A stretch of DNA of 64,000 nt from Rhynchospora pubera (Eukaryota > Streptophyta > Magnoliopsida > Poales > Cyperaceae), in contig CM051459.1 of assembly GCA_028095005.1 (NCBI GenBank), positions 198,625,902 through 198,689,901 of the forward strand. Reading direction: 5' to 3'. A program made the position numbers and the translations under genes. This document shows positions 11,640-22,600 of this stretch, in pieces. The notes beneath the pieces are model-generated. The model ran no database searches, was not told the origin of the DNA, and saw nothing but the letters and a program-made list of their open reading frames with translations. Position 1 is the first letter of the stretch. Each line of letters starts with the position of its first letter.

Positions 11640-12180
11640 TTTTCCGATTCCATTGCTACGTGGGCTTTACGCAATCGATCGGATCACATAAATATTCCTT
11701 CAACATAACGTAGATCATCGAAAGAATCTCGGACAATTCACCAAAGCTTGAAACCCAGAATCTTTCTGAAAGTTGATTCCTATTTCAAGAGTGCATAACC
11801 GCATGGATTAGTTACACTAATTCGTCAATTTTGGATTCAATTGAGGATTTTCCTTGAGAGGTATCCGGAAGAAATTGGAATGGAATAATATAGATTTATA
11901 CGGAAGAAAAAATTCTCTATTGATTCAAAGGGTATACCTATGGGATAGAATAAGAAAAATCGAAATGAAATTAAATAATCCAAAAAAAAAGAAAAAAATA
12001 GAACAAACAAATAAGTAGAAGATCGAAGAGCCCAGATTCAAAATGACAAAATTGAAATTCAAAAAGGATCCTTCTTTCTGAATCTCGAAGGATGAGAAGC
12101 AAAAGAATTTCTATTGAGAAAGAGTTCTTGTTCTTATTTAGATAGAAGATCGTGATTTGATCCGCATACGTCTTGTCTTT
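11640..12180. other. Plastid-derived DNA (NUPT)
   Basis: The stretch with GCTACGTGGGCTTTACGCAA, TTCAACATAACGTAGATCAT and AGTGCATAACCGCATGGATT closely resembles chloroplast DNA that I recall from non-coding or ycf-type regions. The exact plastid locus cannot be named with certainty. It looks like a nuclear insertion because it carries substitutions, an A-rich slippage tract at about 11981-12010 and is surrounded by nuclear transposons. The boundaries are approximate. Confidence 0.6.
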
Positions 12181-12897
12181 ACCAAAATCTGACTTTTAGT
12201 GCAATAATATCTTTAATATTTCATCAATTTCAGAATAATGTAGTTTTTTTTATATTAGTTTAACTTAATCATTATCCTCTCTTATGTTACTTTGCTCTAT
12301 CAGCAAACACCGATGTTTTTTTTTTAAAAAAAAAAGTTAAATAAGTGGTATTTACCCTTATTAAAGAGGCAGATAACATATGTACGTAGCTCTCTGCGTG
12401 TCTGTAACAACCTAGATCTTTAGTTTTTTGTCATATTTGTTTTTATATTCAATCTACTTCCAAATCATAATTATATAATAGTCAATTCAAATTTCTTATC
12501 TAGTAGAGTTACTTCCGTACACTATTTTTAATCCTCACTTCTTATCTGGATTGATAGTTATTTAAGATAGTTATTAAAAGGTGCTAGTACAGAGGTAGTT
12601 ATTTGATTTTGTAAGTCGGCTTTTGTCGGAGAGATGCCAATATATATAATTCTTAGACCTTAGTTACGATTCACAAGCAGTTATGGGCATCGATTGATTA
12701 AGAGTCACTTTATATATCTTTCTTTTCTGGTCGGTTATTCATCTCGTAATTCACTCTCTCTTGAACCCACAACCCATCACTTTCTTTATGAATTCCATTT
12801 TGTGGTTCTGTTCTGCGCGAAGGGTTTCTGGACTAGTGAATCCAAGTGGTAAGTTTATTCTTGTCCTTTTCTCGATGTATACCCTGGTTAACCCTTG

Positions 12898-13053
12898 GGG
12901 GTGTTTGGATTGTTGGAAGAAAGAAGAAGAAGAAGGAAGAAGAAGAAAAAAAATTATAAACAATCCAAACTCTTCACAAAATTACACACTTCCCAATACT
13001 TCTTCCCACTTCTTCCCTTCTTCCCTTCTTCCCACACCCATCCAAACGCACCC
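12898..13053. mobile_element. Tourist-like MITE nested in the solo LTR
   Basis: Termini GGGGTGTTTGGAT and ATCCAAACGCACCC, target duplication TTG (12895-12897, 13054-13056), core AAACAATCCAAACTCTTCAC. A GAAGAAGAAG stretch on the left is complemented by TTCTTCCC blocks on the right. Confidence 0.8.
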
Positions 13054-13736
13054 TTGTGTCCGTAAAAAGTTTATTTTGTTATATTTCTTTTTTCCATGAA
13101 AGTTTGACTCGTGTGTTTGGTAAATGAATTCGATCCATTAACATATGGCTAACTTTGATATCTTTATTTTATACGGCGTGTATCCCATTGAAAGGTCAGA
13201 TTTAGGAATAAAATAGTGAAAAGAATTAGGGATATGTGAATAAATTTTGAAAGCATGTTGTTGGTTCAGAGAAGCACCGAACTTCTTTTATGAGGATGAG
13301 TTAATTAAGTACCTTAATTGTTTGACCAAATGAATTTAGTTAATATATTTATATATTTGTACATAGTAATATTTGTATTGCAATTGTTTAACCGTATATA
13401 AATATCCTTTACTTAAGAAATGAAGTTCGGTCAGTATCATGCGAGTAGGTTTTTCCCTCGTACTAACATCCTGTTCGGTTTTTTGTTAGACTTCATTAAT
13501 TTAAGTAAGTATGGTTTCTTCACTCCGAACTTGTAGTGATTAGGGTTATCTACGTATGATATAGGTGCATTTCCAGAAGAGCAGGAAGAGTAGAAGTTGG
13601 ACGTGTCACATTTCTTGACAGGTGCGGATCCTGGTTATGTTGTGAAATTGATTTATTTATATATTAGATAGTCAAATTAGAATCATATGTTTCGTGTTAC
13701 TTGATACTTTGTTCGTATTTATTTTACATGGTGCAT

Positions 13737-13810
13737 AAATGCATTATTAGTATTAGTGGTTACATTTATTTATAAATGAATTATTAGTATTAGTGGTTAT
13801 ATTATTTTAT
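13737..13810. repeat. Tandem duplication, about 37 bp x 2
   Basis: Two adjacent copies share the block ATTATTAGTATTAGTGGTTA; they differ by a few substitutions. It lies inside the candidate solo LTR. Confidence 0.75.
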
Positions 13811-14708
13811 AAATGCATTATCTGTTGCACGATAAATAAAGTTAAGGGAACATGAAGTTACATGGTCATTTTTGCATGGTCATTATATTAGATTGCATGT
13901 GCATAGTGTTAGTGTTAACATAGAAGATAGTATATATTAATTCTGTAAATGATAAGTGAAGTGGAAAATAATCGTGGTACCAAAAGTTGGCTTGAGGGCT
14001 CTAGTACTAGCGCGCTCCCCAGAAGAAGTCCGTTCGCGACGGACAAATGTGCTTCCTGGGTTCATGATCGTGTAGCCAATCTCGTGGACATGGAAATCGT
14101 GACGTGTTATCATGTGAAAGGAAATTAATGATAAACATTAAGGAATTGTGGAAATATTAAACTGATAGGTTGCATTGTATTTTTTGTTGAGGTTGTCTTT
14201 ATCATGGCATGTATATTTATTATTTTTTTTATAGGAAAACATGTTGAGAATAAAACATTATTGAGTTGATTGTCATTGCATGTTTCATTAAATTTCACAA
14301 CTCTCCGGGCTGGAACTGAATACCGCACGGAGAGATTATTTCAGTCTCTCATCCGTTGTTTCTCCATGTTATATGGGTTCCAGGTATTGAAGACGATGTG
14401 TTAGGGCTTTCGTAAGAAAAGAGAGGAAAACAAGCGGGTCAAATAAATGACACTAATTGTATTATTAGCTTTTAAGTAGTTACTTTTGATACAATGAACT
14501 AGCATGGGAATCACGTTTTCGACTCGCCATGTTAGTCCTTGTCGTTTGTCAAACTATTTTATTTTAGAATAAACAAAGTTTTGTGGCGTTTTATAAGTAG
14601 ATTATTGGTATGTATGTGATGTATGTTTAGCCTTGCGTAGAAATACGCGGCGAGTTGTCAACTTGCACTCGCGAGTCGTCTAAAAGTGACTCGGGGTGTG
14701 ACAGTGTC

Positions 14709-15780
14709 TATCTATTTTTTTTTTTTTTTTTGCATATATCAACCTTTTCGTAGTGATTTTGAATTCAAACTCTGACAAGATTTAGAAAAACAGGAGTGCC
14801 ATCGGCAAATATATCATCCCAGCCATCGCTGCTATGTGTTACAAATGTTTAGTTTAATAATAAGAAGTGTTCAGTTTAATGTGTCAGAATCGCGCTAGAG
14901 TCAGAGTCGCGCGTGGTCAAGAGGTGCGCTAGGAGGCAGGGGTAGAATCGGAAAAAATTTAATTTGAACCGGATCGGTTCATTTCTAATTCTAATTTTTA
15001 CATGTATTTTTTGTCCGGTTGTGACCCCTTCGCTTGGTTTTTTTCTTCTTCTTATAACAGTTGTATTTCTGTTGCAACTAACTGAACATTCATACTTATT
15101 AAACTGAATATTCGTACTTACTAAACTAAAAATTTATACTTAATAAAATAAACATGTTTGCTCATAATATTTATATTTTCTGTTGCAACTAATTGAACAG
15201 TTCTACTCAATTAACTGAACATTTGTATTGACCAAACTTAACTTTTGGCAAAAAAAAATCAAAATGAACATATTTGGTCTAGCGAACACTTATAAAATAA
15301 TAAACAATTCTACTACAAAGTGAACATTTGTACATATTAAAATGAACACTTATAATAACTAACTGAACAAAAAATACGCGCTGGATGAGTAGAGGGGTCA
15401 GAACGCTAGTTGAGGCGCTGTACAGCGCGATGGCTCGGATGGCACGGAGTACGATGTCACTAATCAATTTCCTTAGAAAAATGTTGACGACTAGAGTTTC
15501 AAACTCGTCAAAACTTCGATCTTGATTTTGAAAAAAAAAATCAATTTTTTTTATTCCAAGAAAACCAAACTTAATGGTGGTAATTTGAGAGACTAACAGT
15601 ATTTGTGACATTTTCACTAAAAATCTAAATGTTTCATACTTTGTCAGGGTATATGGTAAATGGAAAGCTCCCGTATTTAAATTCCGTAAATTACATTTAG
15701 TTTCTAATTAGTAACCCTTTAGATTATGCTATTAGCAAACCCACCCATCCCCCTCCTTCGGACCAGTATCCTCTGCGAGC
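14709..15780. repeat. Degenerate repeats rich in TGAACATT / ACTTATTAAACT
   Basis: From about 14835 to 15375 the motif AACTGAACATTNNTACTTATTAA recurs many times in degenerate form, partly in inverted orientation (TTCAGTTTAAT at about 14870). A block at 14795-14830 (TCATCGGCAAATATATCATC, one base different) recurs inverted at 17410-17444. This is probably a decayed foldback DNA element; no complete termini were found. No gene here. Confidence 0.4.
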
Positions 15781-15951
15781 TTAAAAAAAACCTACAGTGC
15801 AATTCTTTTATCTATGACCGTCGATCTAATATCGACGGTTGAGATTAACGGGCTCACGAATTTTAATATCAATCGCGTAGTATCCATCATTGATAGGATG
15901 GTCATGGATGAAAGAACTGCACCGTAGGGTTTTTTTTTTAAATGTTCCCCT
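15781..15951. mobile_element. MITE-like inverted repeat
   Basis: The left arm (AACCTACAGTGCAATTCTTT) is the degenerate reverse complement of the right arm (AAAGAACTGCACCGTAGGGT) around an AT-rich centre, with A/T runs at both ends. The target duplication is obscured by the homopolymers. Confidence 0.5.
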
Positions 15952-17167
15952 GCCGCTTTAATATTTATTTATTTATATTTTTTTTGCGCCGTCGAGAGTT
16001 CGAGGTGGTGCGTCACGCAATATTTGGTGGCAATTAGCACTACACAAGATTTGGAAAATACCAAACAAGGAACTATCATCTAATCAATAATTACCTCTTG
16101 ATCTTGTTATGGTACAGGCGTGCAGCTTCTAGGATTTTGACCCGGATCGAATCGAAGTGACGTGAAAAAATCGAACCATTATGATCCATTCATCAAACTT
16201 AACAGAATCCAATGTTACCGACTGGATTAAAACATCGAAGACAGCATGTATAATCTGCAGAAATTGTTTTATTTTATTCAATTTATTTTCAGTTTAAGAA
16301 ATGATATGGCTTGAACATGATGATTTGGCCTTGCACTCATCCTAAACAAAAATAAATGACATCAACACTAATATCAACACATTGACTATTAACCGTTGAC
16401 CATTGATCATACCGGTATGTACCGGGTACGGTACCAGTACTTGGTACGGGTATGGCTGATGTTCCAAAGTACCGGGGTAACCTAGATACATTCGGTGCCT
16501 TTGAAACGGACGAAATTCAGATCTAACGAGATAACCTGACCGGATACACTAAAAAAGAATACTCCTGATTCTCAAAATCTTACAAAAAGAATGTAGAACA
16601 TACAAGTATATTCAAAATATTAAGATAAATGATTAATAAAAGAGAAGTGGAATCAAAGAATCTAGGTAGCTGTGTTTGTGGCTATTGTTAGGTCTTTGTC
16701 CCTTAAGCCTTATCCAAAAGCCCAATACTCGTCAAAAGATGGAGACACTAACCGAAAGATGTTTGGAAACACGTATGTTTTGTTCCAGAGGAGATGGAAG
16801 TCACTTCAACTGGATGCTTCAATTAATTGGTTTCAAACTTTCAATTAACAGTTAATATTTTTGTTTCCCATATAATTTTTCTTGTGTGGTCGTGTGAAAT
16901 GTTAGAATTAATCCAAATATTTTATTCAATTAACTAAATGAAAAGTAAGAAATTTAGTTTAAAAAATCACAAAAAAAAAACTGTAAAATTTAGAAGTGTA
17001 GGGATCTCAAATTCCAATTTTAACATACTTTTCTCACCATTGCGTAAAATAATAATAAAAAAGCAGACATAATTTGGGTCGGAACTTCTAAACTGCAGCC
17101 TCAGTTTTTTCGAGTTGGAATATAGAACTTTATTCTATTTTGCCGGCCATTTGATAGGAAATTGATT
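15952..17167. other. Intergenic DNA, nothing recognised
   Basis: Contains a GTACC-rich degenerate patch at about 16410-16490 (several GGTAC/GTACCGG repeats). No gene or complete element was seen. Confidence 0.35.
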
Positions 17168-17444
17168 ATTGTCATCTGCAGTTTTGTCATTCCTGTCATC
17201 GATAAATATAAAGTGAACATATACAGCAAACAAAGTGAATATATAGACGATCTAAGTGAACATATACAAACAAATAAGATCAATGAAAATAAGTTGAATA
17301 TGCATGTAAACTTCTGAACAAGTGATGACAACACTTATTTGTTTGTAAGTGTTCACTTAGATCGTCTATATGTTCACCTTATTTGCTGTATATGTTCATT
17401 TTGTATTTAGCGATGGCTGGGATGATATATTTGCCGATGACACT
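17168..17444. mobile_element. Foldback MITE (AGTGTCATCGGCAAATATA termini)
   Basis: The left and right halves are inverted copies over about 125 bp each. The outer block TCATCGGCAAATATATCATC (right arm) is diverged on the left; the inner block TATAGACGATCTAAGTGAAC is well preserved on both arms. No clear target duplication was seen. Confidence 0.6.
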
Positions 17445-18313
17445 TATAATTCCTGCATTTGATATATTTTAATTCTAATGCCGAGCCTTGACCAAGATCT
17501 TCTTTTATTTTGTTAACCTATCTTTGGGCCGTGCATTTAACCGACGTTTCTTCTTTCGTTTGTGTTTGACGAAAATGAATTTGGACAGGATTTGGAATTC
17601 CAACCAAACTAAATTCATTTTGCCACGGGCTTTAGATGTCAAAAAAAAAAAAAAACTAAATAAACTTTATTTTAAAATTTTTAATCTTTTACATCAAAAA
17701 GTTTGGACAAATGCTAGTGTGCTTGCCTCTTGTGCAACTGGTAACTTTAATTTGTTGCAGTCTTCGGTATATGATGCAAACAAGGAAAACAATTAGGGTT
17801 ATTCTATTGCACAGGCCTGTGTACACGTAAAGAATTACATAAACAATGCAATGTTTGTCACACACTTGACAGATAAAAATGTTTCACAACTCCATTGCTC
17901 TGTACATTGCTTAGTCAATAATTTACGGGTACTAGTTGTAAATTACTGAATAATCTCTAGAAATGTTGTACCTTCTAAGACATCTTTATAAAATAATCAG
18001 TAAACCATGACACATATCACGAAAGGGAAGTCCAATGTTTAGTTTTTTGTGTACATCACTAAAGAAACGGTACCTATAAGAGATGTTCTTAGTGTATATT
18101 TAAGTACCATGGTATAAATTGCGACAGGAATATGGCGATTAATTTTACATGACCATTACTGCAACCAACAAATTAATTATTAATAAATTGGAGAAAATAA
18201 ATTAATTTTACATGACAATTGTTAAATTCTCATTCTAATAATTTCAACATAAAAGTAGATGTCTGCCATATAGGCAAGCGCCAGAGAGAATCCTGACTAG
18301 ACGGGACAAGAAA
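17445..18313. other. Intergenic DNA, nothing recognised
   Basis: A 102-codon ORF at 17488-17796 runs through a poly-A tract giving six Lys in a row and shows no domain; it is not called as a gene. Confidence 0.35.
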
Positions 18314-18321
18314 TTGGGAGC

Positions 18322-18627
18322 CAGTGGCGGAGCCAGAAAATCTTCAAATGGGGTTCAATAAATTAGTAATATCAATATTATCACATAAAATTAAAATATA
18401 TTCATATATATTGGTATTTTAAATTTACATTTATAATCACAATGGTGTCGAAATTTCAAAAATAAAAATGGGGTTCAGCAATAAAATATCTTATGATTAT
18501 TTATGGGGTTCAAATTAGTATGCCAATATAAAAATTTATGTGATAAATATACTAGTGCAAAGTTGTATTTTTTTCAAACAAATGTGGGGTCAATTCACCC
18601 CCTTTGTTGTATGTGGCTCCGCCACTG
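18322..18627. mobile_element. hAT-like MITE
   Basis: Perfect terminal inverted repeats CAGTGGCGGAGCC / GGCTCCGCCACTG enclose 306 bp of AT-rich DNA with GGGGTTCA repeats. TTGGGAGC is directly repeated at 18314-18321 and 18628-18635, an 8-bp target duplication as produced by hAT transposases. It has no ORF of its own. Confidence 0.85.
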
Positions 18628-18635
18628 TTGGGAGC

Positions 18636-19601
18636 GGATGGGGACGGCAGAGAAGCAATCTATGTGGTAGAAACCTCTCAAAGATTAAGACCGAAAGTAA
18701 ACTGGTAAAAGAGAAAAAGGAGAAATAAAAGGAAAGCATTAAAAGGTATTAAGTGGCCTTTTTGCTTGATAGAGACACGGAACCGAATCTCTTAAAAGTA
18801 TTATCCCCGGTGTATTATCAGCATCCATCATCAGGTGTTTTGTCCCACCTTTTGTTATAGAATCCTCATCAGGTTTTCAATTACGCATCTCTTCTAATTC
18901 AATCTTTTTAAGAACTCAATTTTACTAGTTTACATAGGTAAGCTAGGAGCAGAAAATTTCAAGTAACAAGTGGCACCAATACATGATGAATTAAATAGAA
19001 ACCAATTGCAAAACAAATGCTAAAATATAGTTTCTAATGCTTCTCTTTTTTTTAGTACTCTCTTCCAGCCAAGCCAAGCATGGAACCAGAAAAAAGAATC
19101 ATCAATTATATCTTCCATTCATGAGCATCTGTGGTGGAAATGTTGTCTTATTAACTATTAAGTATACTTTTGGAAATTTAAACAAAAATATTTACTATTA
19201 TAGGCGATCCTTCAATGCCACCAAAAGAAAAGAGGCGAAACACACACACACACACACACACTATATTGCAATTACACAATATTTAGATACCCTTCTTCCA
19301 GAGGACATCTTAACAGAATTTCTCCGATGTAAATTGCAAGGGAACCAACATGAAGAAAATTCCCCTGGTTCCCCAATAGATTTGACCTGTAATAATACCT
19401 ACAGCATCTCCCTATTAAACAGTTCCCTCCTAAGCTTTGGAGATGCAAATATTCCAATCCTAGAGCCACAATTAGCTCACTGTAACGAATTAAATAGAAT
19501 GATACTATTACCTGGCATCAACAGGACTGAAGCCCTTAAAACTGTACAGATGTATAATAATACCACACTAATGTGGGAATAATCACCAATTTAAAAATTA
19601 G
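18636..19601. other. Region downstream of the esterase gene (3' UTR side)
   Basis: Lies just past the stop codon of the minus-strand esterase and probably contains its 3' UTR; no polyadenylation site could be fixed. The 181-codon plus-strand ORF at 19037-19582 runs through the (AC)n repeat and has no recognisable domain, so it is not called. Confidence 0.4.
19240..19261. repeat. (AC)n microsatellite
   Basis: Eleven consecutive AC units. Confidence 0.9.
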
Positions 19602-22600
19602 CTAAGGTTGTGGAGTTGAGTTGAGTTCATCTAGTAAAGACAAGTATGACTGGGCCAACATGTGACCCAGACGAATTTGGGCTTCAGTATTAAGGTGTAA
19701 ATTGTCATTTAGAAGGGGCAGCCCATATGCATCTACAGTTCTAACATTATGTAGTTGAATTCCCTTTTGTGCAGCTCTTACTTTTCCTGTGTAGTTGCCT
19801 TCTCCAGAGGCAAGTGCAACCTGAAACAAATAAGAGAAGAAAGAACTGGATATTTGAGTTATCTATTCTTAGAATAAAGTATATTGATTCAACTGTACAA
19901 ATTATCAGGAAAAAGCAAATACTGTTTTCAGTAGTTATTTTATTTTTCTTAAAAAAAAAGGAGACCGAGAATCATGCTGGATAAGCAAAAGCTAACAGCC
20001 TTAAAATACAAAAAGCAAGAAAGAAAGTAGGCATTACATTAGCTCACATGATACAAATAATTAGAACTCCTAAACTGGTATATCACCAAAAAAAATCTCA
20101 CTTATCTGTACACAATCACACTTTAGTTTCTCTAATTTGATGACTTGTTGAAATGGCCTACCAAAGTTTTTTATTTTTTAAGGTTGGACTCATAACTATT
20201 TTGAATGTTCAAAGTGATATGTCATCTTCAGTGTACATCATTTTGCTGTATACCTGATATGGCACCTGACTTGTTAATCCCACATTCCTTCCCCTTGACC
20301 CTTTGATCTTTGTTTCTGTTAGTCTAGTGCATAATTTTCATTTTATGATTAAATACTACTAATTATCCATAAACAATCATGCACAAACACGGATCTTGCA
20401 CTAAGCCATTCACACAAGAGAGAAAGGTTCAAGGTATACCTCTCTTGAGCTAGTAATCAAGAGGCTCGAACCGGCTAGGTTGTAGGTGGTTGTGCTCACG
20501 TCTAGCTCGCGCCTCCTTGTCGTATCGCCTCGAGTCCACTTGGTATTAACCAAATCCTCTACAAGTTATGCTAGTAACTTGGAGGAGATGCCTAATCCCT
20601 AGCTTTCTCAATTCTTCTAGCAAATCAACAAGTTATTTGTGGAAGAATGGAGGGCTCAACACATGAGCAATAGGGAGAGATGGGAGAGAGGGAGGCGCAC
20701 AAGGGAAGGGGGGCGGCTAGGTTAGTGGGAGAGAGAGAGAGGGGGATTTGCAACCATCCACATCCTTATATAGAGTGCAAACCCTACCTACCTCACACTA
20801 ACTATTTACCAAATTGCCACCCCACCTACCACCTTGCTTGGCCGGCCACAAAGAGGGCCTTTATGGGCCAATTGCATTGCCTCATGGGTCCACTTAATCA
20901 TTCATTAAATGGCCTCTCTTGTTGCTCTCAATTTGGATCCCTATTGGGCCTTTAATTAATTATTTAATTAAAGCCCTATAAAATGCACATGTGTTAAAAT
21001 AAATAATTATTAACTTAATAATAATTATTTAGGGATTAGATAATGCATTAATTTATTTCTATATGATCCCTTTGATTTAATTAATTATAACGGTCTACAA
21101 CGCTATTTAATTAATTAATCAACTCATCATATTTTGCAATACCAATTATTGCAAATAAATAAATAATGCAAGCATGGTTAAAACACCAATTCTGTGTGAC
21201 CCTTTGAGGATTTATGCTACGTTAGACATGGAGTTAAATCGCTATTTAAATCCAATAATCATAAGCGGTATCTAGCAACACGTTATGATTCCCAATTCGC
21301 ATAAATAGTGTACAGCTACAATATTTCAATCCTGCATAAGAGAATAATAATATATCTCTATTTTGATTCCTATGCCTCACGATATCATCGTATAATCCAA
21401 GATAGGAATGTGTCATTCTTGCAGATTATACGTTTCTTGATCTAGAGATAATTGTATCAGTTGCTAGCAAACAATCTATCTCCATCAAGGGGCCCAAACA
21501 GATATCGTCACTCACTAAGTGAATTAATGAGGGACATACGGTTTTCTTGACTATTTAGCTTTTCCCCGCACAATTCAAGAGAACATAAATAACGTCCGTA
21601 TAGCAGCCCTTATCGGGAATCAGCGGTAGACGATATTTATTGAACCTATCCTCATGTGGAAAAGATAAATATCTCAAACTTAGAATCAAAATCATAACGA
21701 AATAAATAATGACACCCAAACACAATCCATGTATTTATTTCGTTGGGTCATGTCCTGTACTATGTTCAATTAACATAAACATATGCAATTAAGTTGGTTA
21801 CTCTTAACCAGTGATTTATAGAACTTAATCAACACTTAACTTGCATACTAATCTTATTGATAATTAATGTTCCTTGTTAATTATCAAGATTATGGACGCT
21901 TTAGATTTATCGTTGTCATTTACCACTAAATGAATCACAGTGATCTATAATTCAGATCCTCAACCTGAATGAACTGTCAACACATAAATCAAGGAACAAA
22001 TGATATAAAATCATCCATAACATAAAACCATAGAAGTAGCCAAAAAGATTGGCTTCTAGGACATATCTCTAACAATCTCCCACTTGGCCTAGAGTCAATC
22101 AACAGTGACTTCTAGCCAGTGTATAGTACTCAATGTAATATCCAAATATACATATCTCATACTAACGCCTAAATAAAAGATACAACTCAAAGCCAATCAG
22201 GCATACGCCTAATCCCCATGGATGCAACATGCAACTCATGCGCGGCTCGAGACAAAGGCTTTGTCAGAGGGTCCGCTGTGTTCGCGGCACCGTCCACCTT
22301 CTTGACCTTGACCCATCCGTCATTGACCAACTGACGGATGAGATGGAACCGTCGTAGAATGTGCCTAGTCTTCTGGTGAGACCTAGGCTCCTTGGACTGA
22401 GCTATGGCTCCCGTATTGTCGCAGTAGATATCCACTGGACCCGAGATGCTTGGAACCACCTCTAGCTCGGTCAAGAACTCCTTAATCCATACGGCCTCTT
22501 TTGCTGCTTCACCAGCCGCTAAGTATTCCGCTTCGGTGACGGAATCGGCCGTAGTATCTTGCTTGGAACTCTTCCAACTTACGGCACCACCATTAAGCAG

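Larger units (their letters stand above)
12403..14703. mobile_element. Candidate solo LTR (Ty3/gypsy-like), about 2.3 kb
   Basis: Starts TGTAACAACC and ends CGGGGTGTGACA (TG...CA termini of LTR type). Both sides are flanked by GTGTC (12398-12402, 14704-14708), a 5-bp target duplication. No primer-binding site, polypurine tract or second LTR is seen, so a solo LTR from LTR-LTR recombination is the simplest reading. The TGTAACA/TGTGACA termini resemble Tekay/Del-type chromovirus LTRs. A Tourist MITE is nested at 12898-13053. Confidence 0.55.

Noticed and set aside
16410..16490. GTACC-rich patch as a minisatellite or regulatory element
   Set aside because: Too short and irregular to define a repeat unit.
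19037..19582. 181-codon plus-strand ORF
   Set aside because: Runs across an AC microsatellite, has no domain, and lies in the 3' flank of the opposite-strand esterase.
20680..20955. 91-codon ORF present identically at 28792-29067
   Set aside because: Lies in the two LTRs on the antisense strand and shows no domain; it is duplicated only because the LTRs are.
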